Origin: JACKJP01 sp050249695
GTDB taxonomy: Bacteria > Pseudomonadota > Alphaproteobacteria > Rhizobiales > Tepidamorphaceae
DNA length: 64,000 nt
Direction of reading: 5' to 3'
NCBI GenBank assembly: GCA_050249695.1
Contig: JBFWQA010000001.1
Location: 930,001-994,000 of the forward strand
Part shown: positions 9,130 to 19,298 of the stretch, one piece after another
Layout: each line of letters starts with the position of its first letter
Numbering within the stretch: position 1 is the first letter of the stretch
Translations under genes and position numbers: made by a program
The notes under the pieces: generated by a model
What the model was told of the DNA's origin: nothing
Database searches by the model: none
What the model saw: the letters and a program-made list of their open reading frames with translations, nothing else

Positions 9130-9158
9130 TTGACAAGTGCCGCGCCGGGCGCAATAAG
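9130..9158 (+). promoter_or_regulatory. Sigma-70-type promoter for eno
   Basis: TTGACA at 9130-9135 is followed by exactly 17 nt and AATAAG at 9153-9158. This is a consensus -35 box at ideal spacing with a recognisable -10 box. Transcription would begin near 9165, leaving a leader of about 38 nt before the enolase ATG at 9203. Confidence 0.65.
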
Positions 9159-9202
9159 GCCCCACAGCGATGCGCAGACACCAGCGAAGGACTCGATCAT
9201 CC

Positions 9203-10483
<1,281 letters not shown>

Positions 10484-10562
10484 GAGCGCGATGCGGCAGC
10501 GTTAACGGAACCCTAACCGCCGATGATGTGAAATGGCGCTCGGCCATTCACCGGGATTCGCA

Positions 10563-10883
10563 ATGCCGCACAAGCAGGTCAGATCGGAGCGCCGCCGCTA
10601 TTTCGCCTGGCTCGGCGCAATCGTCGTCACGGCCTATTTCAGCTATCACGCCTTCGTCGGCGGATATGGTCTGCTGTCCATGCGCGAATTGAAGGCGCAG
10701 AACGCACTGCTTGGCGCAAAGCTGGCCGCGCTGCGGGAGCAGGAGGCCGACCTTCAGCATCGTGTCTCTCTCCTGCGTCCGGAAAGCATCGATCCGGACA
10801 TGCTGGACGAGCGGGCGAGGGCGCTCCTCAATCAGGCGCATCCAAGCGAAATCGTCCTGACGGTCAAGCCGCGAGGCGAGTAG
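10563..10883 (+). CDS. ftsB: Cell-division protein FtsB / DivIC-like septum formation initiator
   Basis: This 106-aa protein has a short basic cytoplasmic N-terminus (KQVRSERRRY), one membrane helix at about residues 14-34 and a heptad-like coiled coil (MRELKAQNALLGAKLAALREQEADL as the first part), then a conserved tail RPESIDPDMLDERARALL. That is the FtsB/DivIC architecture. FtsB bridges FtsL and FtsQ in the divisome. Its place between eno and pdhA is conserved in alphaproteobacteria. An upstream in-frame ATG at 10533 would add ten residues, but the 10563 start gives the usual short cytoplasmic tail. Confidence 0.88.
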   Translation: MPHKQVRSERRRYFAWLGAIVVTAYFSYHAFVGGYGLLSMRELKAQNALLGAKLAALREQEADLQHRVSLLRPESIDPDMLDERARALLNQAHPSEIVLTVKPRGE

Positions 10884-10914
10884 GGAACTGCGCCGGCAAT
10901 CGGCGCGCCACCGC

Positions 10915-10937
10915 GATTAACGGAAATCCGGTTAATC
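10915..10937. promoter_or_regulatory. Inverted repeat upstream of pdhA, candidate operator
   Basis: GATTAAC (10915-10921) and GTTAATC (10931-10937) are perfect inverted copies around a 9-nt centre. An inner GG/CC pair can extend the symmetry. The site lies in the 177-nt gap between ftsB and pdhA, and an AT-rich stretch (ATATATTTTTC) follows. The position suggests an operator for the PDH operon, though a weak terminator for ftsB is possible. Confidence 0.4.
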
Positions 10938-11060
10938 ACGAAATCCATATATTTTTCTTAGCCTTGTGATGCGCAGAAAGTCTGGTGATCGACTCGCGAG
11001 CGGCCGGCCGGCATGCTATCGTTTCTGCAACAGCATACTGCCTGGACGAGGGAGAAGCGC

Positions 11061-12083
11061 GTGGCCGCAGCGGCAAGGAAGACCCGGAATCGGGCATCGA
11101 CAGCCGGCAAGAACGCAAGTGCCGAATTCACGCCCGAACAGGAGATTGAAGCCTATCGGCTGATGCTCTTGATCCGCCGCTTCGAGGAGAAGGCCGGCCA
11201 GATGTACGGCATGGGTCTGATCGGCGGCTTCTGCCATCTCTATATCGGCCAGGAAGCGGTCGTCGTCGGCCTGCAGATGGCGGCCAAGGAGGGCGATCAG
11301 GTCATCACGGGTTACCGCGATCACGGCCACATGCTCGCATGCGGCATGGAAGCTCGGGGCGTCATGGCCGAACTCACCGGTCGGCGCGGCGGCTATTCGC
11401 GCGGCAAGGGCGGCTCGATGCATATGTTCTCCGTCGAGAAGGGCTTCTACGGCGGTCACGGCATCGTCGGCGCGCAGGTCTCGCTCGGCACCGGGCTCGC
11501 TTTCGCCAACAAGTATCGCGGCAACGACAATGTCTGTTTCGCCTATTTCGGCGACGGCGCGTCGAACCAGGGTCAGGTCTATGAGAGCTTCAACATGGCC
11601 AAGCTCTGGCACCTGCCGGTCGTCTATGTGATCGAGAACAACAAATACGGTATGGGGACCAGCGTCGCGCGGTCTTCCGCCAATACCGACCTCTCCGAGC
11701 GCGGCGCCTCCTTCGACATCCCCGGCGAGCAGGTCGACGGCATGGATGTGCGAGCGGTCAAGGCCGCCGGCGAAAAGGCCGTCGCGCGCTGCCGCAACGG
11801 GCAAGGCCCCTATATTCTGGAAATGCTGACCTATCGCTATCGCGGCCATTCCATGTCCGACCCGGCCAAGTACCGTTCGAAGGAAGAGGTGCAGAAGATG
11901 CGCCAGGAACACGACCCGATCGAACAGGTAAAGGCGCGGCTGCTGGAAAGCGGTCAGGCGACGGAAGACGAACTGAAGGCGATCGACAAGGATGTCCGCA
12001 CCGTCGTCGCCGATGCCGCCGATTTTGCCCAGACCGACCCCGAGCCCGATCCGTCCGAGCTTTGGACGGATATCCTGCGCTGA
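11061..12083 (+). CDS. pdhA: Pyruvate dehydrogenase E1 component, alpha subunit
   Basis: With E1-beta this thiamine-diphosphate enzyme decarboxylates pyruvate and acetylates the E2 lipoyl group. The TPP-binding motif is present from GDGASNQGQVYESFN to IENNKYGMGT, and the conserved phosphorylation-loop region appears as RYRGHSMSDPAKYR. I choose the GTG at 11061 (product starting AAAARKTRNRA, 340 aa) because GGGAGAAGC precedes it; an ATG at 11013 would add 16 residues without a clear ribosome-binding site. It heads the operon pdhA-pdhB-orf-pdhC-lpd, with pdhB 17 nt downstream. Confidence 0.95.
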   Translation: MAAAARKTRNRASTAGKNASAEFTPEQEIEAYRLMLLIRRFEEKAGQMYGMGLIGGFCHLYIGQEAVVVGLQMAAKEGDQVITGYRDHGHMLACGMEARGVMAELTGRRGGYSRGKGGSMHMFSVEKGFYGGHGIVGAQVSLGTGLAFANKYRGNDNVCFAYFGDGASNQGQVYESFNMAKLWHLPVVYVIENNKYGMGTSVARSSANTDLSERGASFDIPGEQVDGMDVRAVKAAGEKAVARCRNGQGPYILEMLTYRYRGHSMSDPAKYRSKEEVQKMRQEHDPIEQVKARLLESGQATEDELKAIDKDVRTVVADAADFAQTDPEPDPSELWTDILR

Positions 12084-12100
12084 TAGGGAGGACTGAGGAC

Positions 12101-13474
12101 ATGCCGATCGACATTCTCATGCCCGCCCTGTCGCCGACGATGGAAGAGGGCAAGCTTTCCAAATGGATGAAGAAGGCCGGCGACACAGTTTCCGCCGGTG
12201 ACGTGATTGCGGAAATAGAGACGGACAAGGCTACGATGGAGGTCGAGGCCGTCGATGAGGGAACCATCGGCGACATCCTGGTCGAGGAAGGCACAGAGGG
12301 CGTCAAGGTCAACACCGTGATCGCCCGCCTGCTCGGCGAGGGGGAAGGCAAGGCCGCGCTGGAGGAGCCGGCCGCCGAACCCGCGCCAGCCGCTGCCGAA
12401 GAACCGCGGGAAAAGATCCAGAAAGCGCCGGCGCCGGCGCGTTCCACCATCACGGAACAGGTCAGCGAGCCGGAATTCGAAGGCGCGGAAGTCCACGAAA
12501 TGACCGTGCGCGAGGCACTTCGCGACGCCATGGCCGAGGAAATGCGGCGCGACGAGAATGTGTTCGTGATGGGCGAGGAGGTGGGCGAATATCAGGGCGC
12601 CTATAAGATCACGCAGGGGCTGCTCGATGAATTCGGGCCGCGCCGCGTGGTCGACACGCCGATCACCGAGCACGGCTTTGCCGGCCTCGGCGTCGGCGCG
12701 GCGCTGGCGGGTCTGCGGCCCATCGTCGAATTCATGACGTTCAACTTCTCGATGCAGGCGATCGACCAGATCATCAATTCCGCCGCCAAGACGCTCTACA
12801 TGTCCGGCGGCCAGATGGGTTGTCCGATCGTCTTTCGCGGACCCAACGGCGCCGCCGCCCGGGTCGGCGCCCAGCACAGCCAGGACTATGCCTCGTGGTA
12901 TTCTCACGTGCCCGGACTGATCGTCATCCAGCCTTACAGCGCCGCCGACGCCAAGGGGCTGCTCAAGGCCGCGATCCGCAGCCCCAATCCGGTGGTTTTC
13001 CTGGAAAACGAGATCCTCTATGGCCAGAGCTTTCCCGTGCCGGTGACCGACGATCTTCTGATGCCGATCGGCAAGGCGAGGGTCGCGCGGAAGGGCGACG
13101 ACGTCACGATCGTGTCTTTCGGCATCGGCATGACCTACGCGACAAAGGCGGCCGAGGCGCTGGCCGGCGAGGGGATCGAGGCCGAGATCATCGATCTGAG
13201 AACCATCCGTCCGCTCGACATGGAGACGGTGATCGCCTCGGTGAAGAAGACGGGGCGCTGCGTCACGGTCGAGGAGGGCTGGCCGCAGAATTCCGTGTCA
13301 GCCGAGATCGGCTTCCAGATCATGTCGGAAGCCTTCGACTATCTCGACGCGCCCGTCGCACGCGTCACCGGTAAGGATGTGCCGATGCCCTATGCGGCGA
13401 ATCTGGAAAAGCTCGCGCTTCCTTCGGTGCAGGAAGTGATCGAAGCGGTGAAAGCGGTCTCGTACAAATCGTAG
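12101..13474 (+). CDS. pdhB: Pyruvate dehydrogenase E1 component, beta subunit with N-terminal lipoyl domain
   Basis: The 457-aa protein begins with a complete lipoyl domain (residues 1-80, lipoyl-lysine in ETDKATMEVEAVDEG), then an Ala/Pro/Glu-rich linker to about 130, then the E1-beta transketolase-like domains (MTVREALRDAMAEEM, GAQHSQDYASWY, and the C-terminal VEEGWPQNSVSAEIG). A lipoyl domain fused to E1-beta is characteristic of alphaproteobacterial PDH complexes. The ATG at 12101 has GGAGGACTGAGG before it. The lipoyl domain is nearly identical to that of pdhC, consistent with shared lipoylation. Confidence 0.96.
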   Translation: MPIDILMPALSPTMEEGKLSKWMKKAGDTVSAGDVIAEIETDKATMEVEAVDEGTIGDILVEEGTEGVKVNTVIARLLGEGEGKAALEEPAAEPAPAAAEEPREKIQKAPAPARSTITEQVSEPEFEGAEVHEMTVREALRDAMAEEMRRDENVFVMGEEVGEYQGAYKITQGLLDEFGPRRVVDTPITEHGFAGLGVGAALAGLRPIVEFMTFNFSMQAIDQIINSAAKTLYMSGGQMGCPIVFRGPNGAAARVGAQHSQDYASWYSHVPGLIVIQPYSAADAKGLLKAAIRSPNPVVFLENEILYGQSFPVPVTDDLLMPIGKARVARKGDDVTIVSFGIGMTYATKAAEALAGEGIEAEIIDLRTIRPLDMETVIASVKKTGRCVTVEEGWPQNSVSAEIGFQIMSEAFDYLDAPVARVTGKDVPMPYAANLEKLALPSVQEVIEAVKAVSYKS

Positions 13475-13500
13475 AGCCGGCAGAGAAAAGGAGTATCAAT

Positions 13501-13773
13501 ATGAACTGGGAACCGGGATCGAACTGGCGGACATGGTTCTTCTATGTGGAGCGGCCGCTGGCTGCGGAAGACAGGACCATTCTCGTCAAAATGAATTTTC
13601 AGGTGCTGGAGAAGCAGTTCGGCCTGACGGACCTCAACACCCGCAAATATCATGAATATGCCGCGAAGCTGGACGACCGGATCCTCGCGGCCATGAACAG
13701 ACGATTGAGCGCCATGGAGAAATCCGAATATCCGGAATATCTCGTCGTTACGCCCGAAGACATCGCCGCCTGA
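13501..13773 (+). CDS. Small uncharacterised protein inside the PDH operon
   Basis: This 90-aa gene sits between pdhB and pdhC with a good ribosome-binding site (AAGGAG, 9 nt before the ATG). The product is soluble and mixed-charge, rich in aromatic residues at the start (MNWEPGSNWRTWFFYVERP) and helical in the middle (LEKQFGLTDLNTRKYHEYAAKL). I see no signal peptide, membrane helix or metal-binding motif and do not recognise the family. It is not the DUF5076-type protein I would expect at this position in rhizobia. Its placement suggests a link to PDH assembly or regulation, which is only inference. Confidence 0.75.
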   Translation: MNWEPGSNWRTWFFYVERPLAAEDRTILVKMNFQVLEKQFGLTDLNTRKYHEYAAKLDDRILAAMNRRLSAMEKSEYPEYLVVTPEDIAA

Positions 13774-13784
13774 GATCGGCCGCG

Positions 13785-13808
13785 CACCGGACGGATTTCC
13801 ATCCGGTG
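13785..13808 (+). other. Hairpin within the PDH operon
   Basis: CACCGGA (13785-13791) pairs perfectly with TCCGGTG (13802-13808) around a 10-nt loop in the 79-nt gap between the small unknown gene and pdhC. No T-run follows. It could be an mRNA processing or stability element that adjusts E2 expression, or incidental. Confidence 0.4.
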
Positions 13809-13852
13809 AAGCCTGAACTGCAGGAACGGAAAACCTCAGGAACGCTAAGCCC

Positions 13853-15229
13853 ATGCCCATCAACATCCTCATGCCGGCCCTGTCGCCGACCATGGAAAAG
13901 GGCAATCTCGCCAAATGGCTGGTCAAGGAGGGTGACGACGTTGCCGCCGGCGACGTCATCGCCGAGATCGAGACCGACAAGGCGACGATGGAGGTCGAGG
14001 CCGTCGATGAGGGCAAGATCGGAAAGATCGTCGTCGCGGCCGGATCCGAGGACGTGCCGGTCAACGAGGTCATCGCTGTCCTGCTGGAGGAAGGCGAGGA
14101 CGCTTCGGCAGTTGCGAATGCCGCGCGCTCTACAAAAGGGGTGCCGAAGCAGGAATCGCGTGCCAGCGAGCCGGTTCAACCGGAAGCAAGGAAGACCGGA
14201 GAGGCGGCACCCGACTCCCCGCGCCCATCCGCGCCCCGGGGGCTGCCCGAGGGCGGCAAGGCCGGACCTGTTCCGCGCAGGAACGGCGAGCGGATCTTCG
14301 CTTCGCCGCTCGCGCGGCGCGTTGCTTCTCAGCAAGATATCGATATCACATCGATAGCAGGCTCCGGGCCGCACGGCCGCATCGTCATGCGCGACGTGGA
14401 GGCGGCCGCGGGCCGGGGGGCGACGAAACCCGCCGCCGCGAAATCGACCGCCGGTGCGCCCGCCTCCGCCGCGCCGGCGCCGGCCGCGCCGATGGCGGAC
14501 GAACAGATCCTGAAGCTTTTCGGGGAAGGGGCATACGACCTCGTCCCGCATGACGGCATGCGCAAGACGATCGCGCGCAGGCTGGTCGAGGCAAAGACGA
14601 CGATCCCGCATTTCTATCTGACTCGTGACGTGACCATCGATGCGCTCCTCGCGCTGCGCGGAGAGTTGAACGCCGCCGCCGCCCTGCGCGACGGCGTCCC
14701 CTTCTACAAGCTCTCCGTCAACGACATGATCATCAAGGCGATGGCCATGGCGCTTATGGCGGTTCCGGACGCCAACGTCTCCTGGACCGAAGGCGGCATG
14801 CTGCATCATCACCACGCCGATATCGGAGTCGCGGTGTCGATCCCGGGCGGCCTGATCACGCCGATTGTGCGCCGAGCCGACGAGAAATCCCTGAGCACGA
14901 TTTCGAACGAGATGAAGGATCTCGCCCGGCGCGCGCGCGAGCGGAAGCTGAAACCGCAGGAATATCAGGGCGGCACGAGCGCGGTTTCAAACCTCGGCAT
15001 GTTCGGCATCAAGGATTTCGCCGCCGTCATCAATCCGCCGCACGCAACGATCCTCGCGGTAGGTACGGGCGAGCAACGCGCTGTCGTGGTGGACGGGGCT
15101 GTCGCGATCGCCACGCAGATGAGCGTAACCCTCTCCACCGATCACCGCGCGGTCGACGGTGCGCTCGGCGCGCAGCTGCTGGATGCCTTCGCGCAGTTGA
15201 TCGAAAAGCCGATGGGGATGCTGGTCTGA
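13853..15229 (+). CDS. pdhC: Dihydrolipoamide acetyltransferase (PDH E2)
   Basis: E2 forms the PDH core and transfers the acetyl group from lipoamide to CoA. The 458-aa protein has one lipoyl domain (residues 1-80, ETDKATMEVEA), a charged Ala/Pro linker, a peripheral-subunit-binding domain at about residues 145-180 (FASPLARRVASQQDIDI, GSGPHGRIVMRDVE), a second linker, and the catalytic acetyltransferase domain from about 225 to the end. The catalytic histidine lies in STDHRAVDGALGAQLL. Its stop overlaps the lpd start by one base. Confidence 0.96.
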   Translation: MPINILMPALSPTMEKGNLAKWLVKEGDDVAAGDVIAEIETDKATMEVEAVDEGKIGKIVVAAGSEDVPVNEVIAVLLEEGEDASAVANAARSTKGVPKQESRASEPVQPEARKTGEAAPDSPRPSAPRGLPEGGKAGPVPRRNGERIFASPLARRVASQQDIDITSIAGSGPHGRIVMRDVEAAAGRGATKPAAAKSTAGAPASAAPAPAAPMADEQILKLFGEGAYDLVPHDGMRKTIARRLVEAKTTIPHFYLTRDVTIDALLALRGELNAAAALRDGVPFYKLSVNDMIIKAMAMALMAVPDANVSWTEGGMLHHHHADIGVAVSIPGGLITPIVRRADEKSLSTISNEMKDLARRARERKLKPQEYQGGTSAVSNLGMFGIKDFAAVINPPHATILAVGTGEQRAVVVDGAVAIATQMSVTLSTDHRAVDGALGAQLLDAFAQLIEKPMGMLV

Positions 15230-16668
15230 TGGCGGACCCGTATGACGTCATCGTCATAGGCTCGGGTCCGGGCGGCTACGTGACCGCGATCCGTTCCGCT
15301 CAGCTCGGCTTCAGGACCGCGATCGTCGAACGCGAGCATCTGGGGGGCATATGCCTGAACTGGGGATGCATCCCGACCAAGGCGCTGCTGCGATCGGCTG
15401 AAATCTACCACTACATGCAGCATGCGAAGGACTTCGGTCTGTCCGCGGAGAAGGTCGGATTCGATCCGGCCGGCGTCGTCAAACGTTCGCGCGCGGTCTC
15501 TGCACAGCTGAATGGCGGCGTCGCCCATCTTCTGAAGAAAAACAAGGTCGATGTGATCTGGGGCGAGGCGAAGGTCGCCAAACCTGGTGAGATCGCAGTA
15601 TCGGCAACGAAGAAGAAGCCGATGGAGCCGCAGAACCCGGTGCCGAAGAACGCGCTCGGGGAGGGCGGCTACAAGGCAAGACACATCATCGTCGCGACGG
15701 GAGCGCGGCCGCGCGCGCTGCCGGGTCTGGAGCCGGACGGCAAGCTGATCTGGAGCTATTTCGAGGCTATGGTGCCGCCGGCGATGCCGAAGTCGCTTCT
15801 GGTGATCGGTTCCGGTGCGATCGGCATCGAATTCGCCAGCTTCTACCACACGATGGGCGTGGACGTGACCGTGGTAGAGGTCATGTCGCAGATCATGCCG
15901 GTGGAGGATGCCGAAATCGCCGGGCTCGCCCGGAAGAAGATGGAGAAGCTCGGCCTCAAGATCCACACCGAGGCAAAAGTAACGAAGGCCGAGAAAAAGG
16001 CCGACAGCGTTTCCTGCACGATCGAGTTGAAGGGCGGCAAGACGCAGACCCTTACCGTGGACCGGGTGATTTCAGCCGTCGGTGTCACCGGCAATATCGA
16101 AAATCTCGGGCTTGAAGCACTTGGCGTGAAGACCGATCGCGGCACAGTCGTCACGGACGGTCTGGGCCGGACCAACATATCCGGCATATATGCCATCGGC
16201 GATGTCGCGGGCCCGCCCATGCTCGCCCACAAGGCCGAGCACGAAGGGGTGCTATGCGTCGAGGCCATCAAGGGGCTGGACGTGCATCCCCTGGACAAGC
16301 TGAAGATTCCGGGCTGCACCTACTGCCAGCCGCAGGTCGCGTCCGTTGGTCTTACGGAAGCGAAAGCCAGGGAAACCGGGTATGAAGTGCGGGTCGGCCG
16401 TTTCCCGTTCGTCGGTAACGGCAAGGCGATAGCGCTTGGCGAGGCCGAGGGACTGGTCAAGACGGTCTTCGACGCAAAAACCGGGCAGCTGTTGGGCGCA
16501 CACCTCGTCGGCGCCGAAGTGACGGAGCTTATCCAGGGTTTCGTGATCGCCATGAATCTGGAAACGACCGAGGAAGAGTTGATCCACGCCGTCTTCCCGC
16601 ATCCGACCCTGTCGGAAATGGTCCATGAGAGCGTCCTCGACGCCTATGGCCGCGTCATCCATATGTAG
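15229..16668 (+). CDS. lpdA: Dihydrolipoyl dehydrogenase (E3)
   Basis: E3 reoxidises the dihydrolipoyl groups with FAD and NAD+. The 479-aa flavoprotein starts with the FAD-binding IGSGPGGYVTAIRSAQLG, has the redox-active disulfide in GGICLNWGCIPTKALL, an NAD-binding VIGSGAIGIEFASFY, the AIGDVAGPPMLAHKAEHEG flavin motif, and the C-terminal His-Glu motif in HAVFPHPTLSEM. Position as the last gene of the pdh operon, overlapping pdhC, makes it the PDH-dedicated E3 rather than the 2-oxoglutarate dehydrogenase copy. It converges with the acyltransferase gene. Confidence 0.96.
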   Translation: MADPYDVIVIGSGPGGYVTAIRSAQLGFRTAIVEREHLGGICLNWGCIPTKALLRSAEIYHYMQHAKDFGLSAEKVGFDPAGVVKRSRAVSAQLNGGVAHLLKKNKVDVIWGEAKVAKPGEIAVSATKKKPMEPQNPVPKNALGEGGYKARHIIVATGARPRALPGLEPDGKLIWSYFEAMVPPAMPKSLLVIGSGAIGIEFASFYHTMGVDVTVVEVMSQIMPVEDAEIAGLARKKMEKLGLKIHTEAKVTKAEKKADSVSCTIELKGGKTQTLTVDRVISAVGVTGNIENLGLEALGVKTDRGTVVTDGLGRTNISGIYAIGDVAGPPMLAHKAEHEGVLCVEAIKGLDVHPLDKLKIPGCTYCQPQVASVGLTEAKARETGYEVRVGRFPFVGNGKAIALGEAEGLVKTVFDAKTGQLLGAHLVGAEVTELIQGFVIAMNLETTEEELIHAVFPHPTLSEMVHESVLDAYGRVIHM

Positions 16669-16681
16669 CGGTAGACCAGCC

Positions 16682-17749
16682 TCAGGCGGCCGGAGCCATG
16701 ATGGGTCGGAGGCCCCAGCCTACGTCCTTCAGCTGCATCAGCGGCTTCTCGACGAAATGCCAGGACAGTGCCGCCAGAAGAATTACGACAGGGAGGGCGA
16801 TGGCCAGTTGCGTAAGCGCCGCATAGTCGCCGAACCAGAGCCGCACGACCTGCTGCACGGGAAAGCCGATCAGGTAGATGCCGTAGGAATAATCGAAGGA
16901 CAGCCGCGGCAGCTTCGCGTCGAACGCGGCAAAGGCGAACCACATGACGCCATAGGCCTCCGCGATATAGAGCGCCGGCCTAAAGGCGAGGGTGTCGCGC
17001 AACAGAAAGGCGATGAGCCCCAGCGCCGCAACGCCGCCGAAGTGCAGCGGGATACGGTCGCGCCAGCGCCAGGCCATCATGCCCAGCAGGAAGCAACCGC
17101 CGAGCCGCAGCAGGTGCTGGAGGGCGCCGAACCTTTCTGAGATCTCCGGATAGACATGGGTAAGCAAGCCGAGCGACACGAGACCGGCGGCGGAGAGGGC
17201 GTAGAAGCTGCCGTGCCGGGTCAGGCCGAGCCAGCCGGCAAGGGCAAGACCCGCATAGCATAAAATCTCGTATTTCAGGGTCCAGATCGTACCGAGAGGG
17301 ACTTCCGTCGGCAGGTTGGCGAACGTTCCCGGCAGCACCATATCGGTATCGAAGAAGATCAGCGTGTCGCCGAGGAAGTCGAGTAGGCCGGTAGGCCGGA
17401 AATACTGGGCCAGCGGGAAAGCGGTCGCCAGCGGGCCGACGACCAGAACGACGAACAGGGCGGCTGTGATCAGCGCGGGCATGATCCGAAGCGCTCTGGC
17501 GAGCACGAAGGCGCCAATGCCGCGACGGCGCTCGAAACTGGCGAAGACGAGAAAGCCGCTCATGATGAAGAACACCTGGACGGCATGCCATCCGAGCGGC
17601 AGGCCGGTGCTCGCGGCGAGCGGTTCATCGCTGTTGAGCCCGCTTTGGAGGTAGAACGCGTGGCTGACGATGACCGCGAGTGCTGCGGCAAGACGCAGGG
17701 TGTCGAAGTTGTTCGTCCCCGAGGTCCAAGCCTGTCCGACCGTCTTCAT
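16682..17749 (-). CDS. Acyltransferase family membrane protein (OafA/YrhL type)
   Basis: This 355-aa integral membrane protein has about ten predicted helices and the acyltransferase-3 signature FDTLRLAAALAVIVSHAFYL near the N-terminus, with its conserved histidine, then VQVFFIMSGFLVFASFERRR. Such enzymes O-acetylate sugars of LPS, exopolysaccharide or other glycans at the inner membrane. No neighbouring glycan genes indicate the acceptor. The ATG at 17749 (MKTVGQAW) is preferred over one 63 nt upstream. It is divergent from lipA and stands alone on the minus strand, an insertion relative to the usual lpd-lipA order. Confidence 0.87.
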   Translation of the reverse strand: MKTVGQAWTSGTNNFDTLRLAAALAVIVSHAFYLQSGLNSDEPLAASTGLPLGWHAVQVFFIMSGFLVFASFERRRGIGAFVLARALRIMPALITAALFVVLVVGPLATAFPLAQYFRPTGLLDFLGDTLIFFDTDMVLPGTFANLPTEVPLGTIWTLKYEILCYAGLALAGWLGLTRHGSFYALSAAGLVSLGLLTHVYPEISERFGALQHLLRLGGCFLLGMMAWRWRDRIPLHFGGVAALGLIAFLLRDTLAFRPALYIAEAYGVMWFAFAAFDAKLPRLSFDYSYGIYLIGFPVQQVVRLWFGDYAALTQLAIALPVVILLAALSWHFVEKPLMQLKDVGWGLRPIMAPAA

Positions 17750-17895
17750 CTTGTGCGATACTCCGCTGGATCGTCGAAAATAGCACTTGCCGCGGTCGCC
17801 GCCTAAGATCATTCGAATTAATTCTAAATTTTAAGAAGAAACACGCTTGTGTGAACGCCGGAGGCGCAATAAGCCCTCACTATGGAGACGGGACT

Positions 17896-18852
17896 TTGGT
17901 CACGCTGATCGACACCACAAGGCAAGAGCGCCCGCGCCATCCGGAAAAGGCGCACAGAGCGGACACGCCGCTGCTGCGCAAACCCGAATGGATACGGGTC
18001 AAGGCTCCGACTTCGCGGGGATATCAGGAAACCCGGCAGATCGTGCGCGAGAACAATCTCGTGACCGTCTGCGAGGAAGCGGGCTGTCCCAATATCGGCG
18101 AATGCTGGGAGAAGAAGCACGCCACCTTCATGATCATGGGCGACACCTGCACGCGGGCCTGCGCCTTCTGCAACGTGCGCACCGGCCTGCCGGAAGCGCT
18201 CGATATGCGCGAACCGGAGAATGTCGCGAACGCTGTCGCCCGGATGGGTCTTGAGCATGTGGTCATAACCTCCGTCGACCGGGACGACCTCGCCGATGGC
18301 GGTGCGCGTCACTTCGCAGAGGTTATCGGTGCGATCCGCAAGGCCGCGCCAGCGACGACGATCGAAGTGCTGACGCCCGACTTCCTGAAAAAGCCCGGCG
18401 CGCTGGAGATCGTCGTCGAGGCGAAACCCGACGTCTTCAATCATAATCTGGAAACCGTGCCCTCGCTCTATCTCACCGTTCGGCCGGGCGCACGGTATTT
18501 CCATTCTGTCCGGCTGCTGCAGCGGGTCAAGGAACTCGATCCCGCGATGTTCACCAAGTCCGGCATCATGGTCGGTCTCGGCGAGACCCGTAACGAGGTG
18601 ATGCAGCTCATGGACGATCTCAGGGTCGCCAATGTCGATTTCCTGACCATCGGCCAGTATCTTCAGCCGACACGCAAGCATCACAAGGTCGACCGTTTCG
18701 TGCCCCCGGACGAGTTCAAGGGGCTGGAGACGGTTGCCTATGCCAAGGGCTTCCTGCTGGTGTCGGCGAGCCCGCTGACCCGCTCCTCTCATCACGCCGG
18801 CGACGATTTCCGGCGGCTTCAGGCCGCGCGCCAGGGTAGCCCCGCAAATTGA
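17896..18852 (+). CDS. lipA: Lipoyl synthase
   Basis: LipA is a radical-SAM enzyme that inserts two sulfurs into octanoylated lipoyl domains, which the adjacent PDH genes need. Both iron-sulfur motifs are intact: the auxiliary cluster CEEAGCPNIGEC and the radical-SAM CTRACAFCNV. The C-terminal RSSH motif is in PLTRSSHHAGDDF. The frame runs far upstream, but the TTG at 17896 preceded by GGAGACGGGA gives 318 aa, the family length. The gap upstream contains a perfect palindrome GAATTAATTC at 17815-17824. The next gene starts within its stop codon region. Confidence 0.95.
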   Translation: MVTLIDTTRQERPRHPEKAHRADTPLLRKPEWIRVKAPTSRGYQETRQIVRENNLVTVCEEAGCPNIGECWEKKHATFMIMGDTCTRACAFCNVRTGLPEALDMREPENVANAVARMGLEHVVITSVDRDDLADGGARHFAEVIGAIRKAAPATTIEVLTPDFLKKPGALEIVVEAKPDVFNHNLETVPSLYLTVRPGARYFHSVRLLQRVKELDPAMFTKSGIMVGLGETRNEVMQLMDDLRVANVDFLTIGQYLQPTRKHHKVDRFVPPDEFKGLETVAYAKGFLLVSASPLTRSSHHAGDDFRRLQAARQGSPAN

Positions 18853-19298
18853 AGAATTTCCGTTCCGTCAGAAGGGTGCGGCACGCGCCGCGGAAGATGT
18901 TCGACCTCGTCGCCGATGTCGGACGCTACCCGGAATTCGTCCCGCTCTGCGACCGTATCGAAATACGCAGCCGCGAAATGAGGGACGGCAAGGAAATCAT
19001 CATCGCGACGATGCACGTCCACTACGCGGTCTTCAATGAGAGCTACACGAGCCGTATTGTCGCCGATCCCGCAAACCTGACGATCGATGTGGAGCAATTG
19101 ACGGGGCCGTTCCGGACGCTGACGAACCGCTGGCGCTTTACACCGACAGGCGAGGGCACCGAGATCACATTCGTGCTTGCCTACGCATTCAGGAGTCGCC
19201 TGATGCAGGTCGCCGCCGGCGCCGTGCTCGACAAGGCTTTCGGCAGATTCGCGGAGGCGTTTGAAAACCGGGCCGATGTCGTCTACGGGGCGGCCTGA
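18849..19298 (+). CDS. Coq10/RatA-type START-domain protein
   Basis: The 149-aa product has the SRPBCC/START fold of the polyketide-cyclase/Coq10 group: VRHAPRKMFDLVADVGRYPEFVPLCDRIEI at the N-terminus (shown here only as family signature), then LTGPFRTLTNRWRF and a C-terminal helix with KAFGRFAEAFENRA. In alphaproteobacteria this protein follows lipA and is thought to bind ubiquinone; the E. coli homologue is called RatA. The TTG start overlaps the lipA stop by 4 nt, so the genes are translationally coupled. Its 3' end overlaps the convergent cinA-like gene by 16 nt. Confidence 0.88.
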   Translation: MKNFRSVRRVRHAPRKMFDLVADVGRYPEFVPLCDRIEIRSREMRDGKEIIIATMHVHYAVFNESYTSRIVADPANLTIDVEQLTGPFRTLTNRWRFTPTGEGTEITFVLAYAFRSRLMQVAAGAVLDKAFGRFAEAFENRADVVYGAA

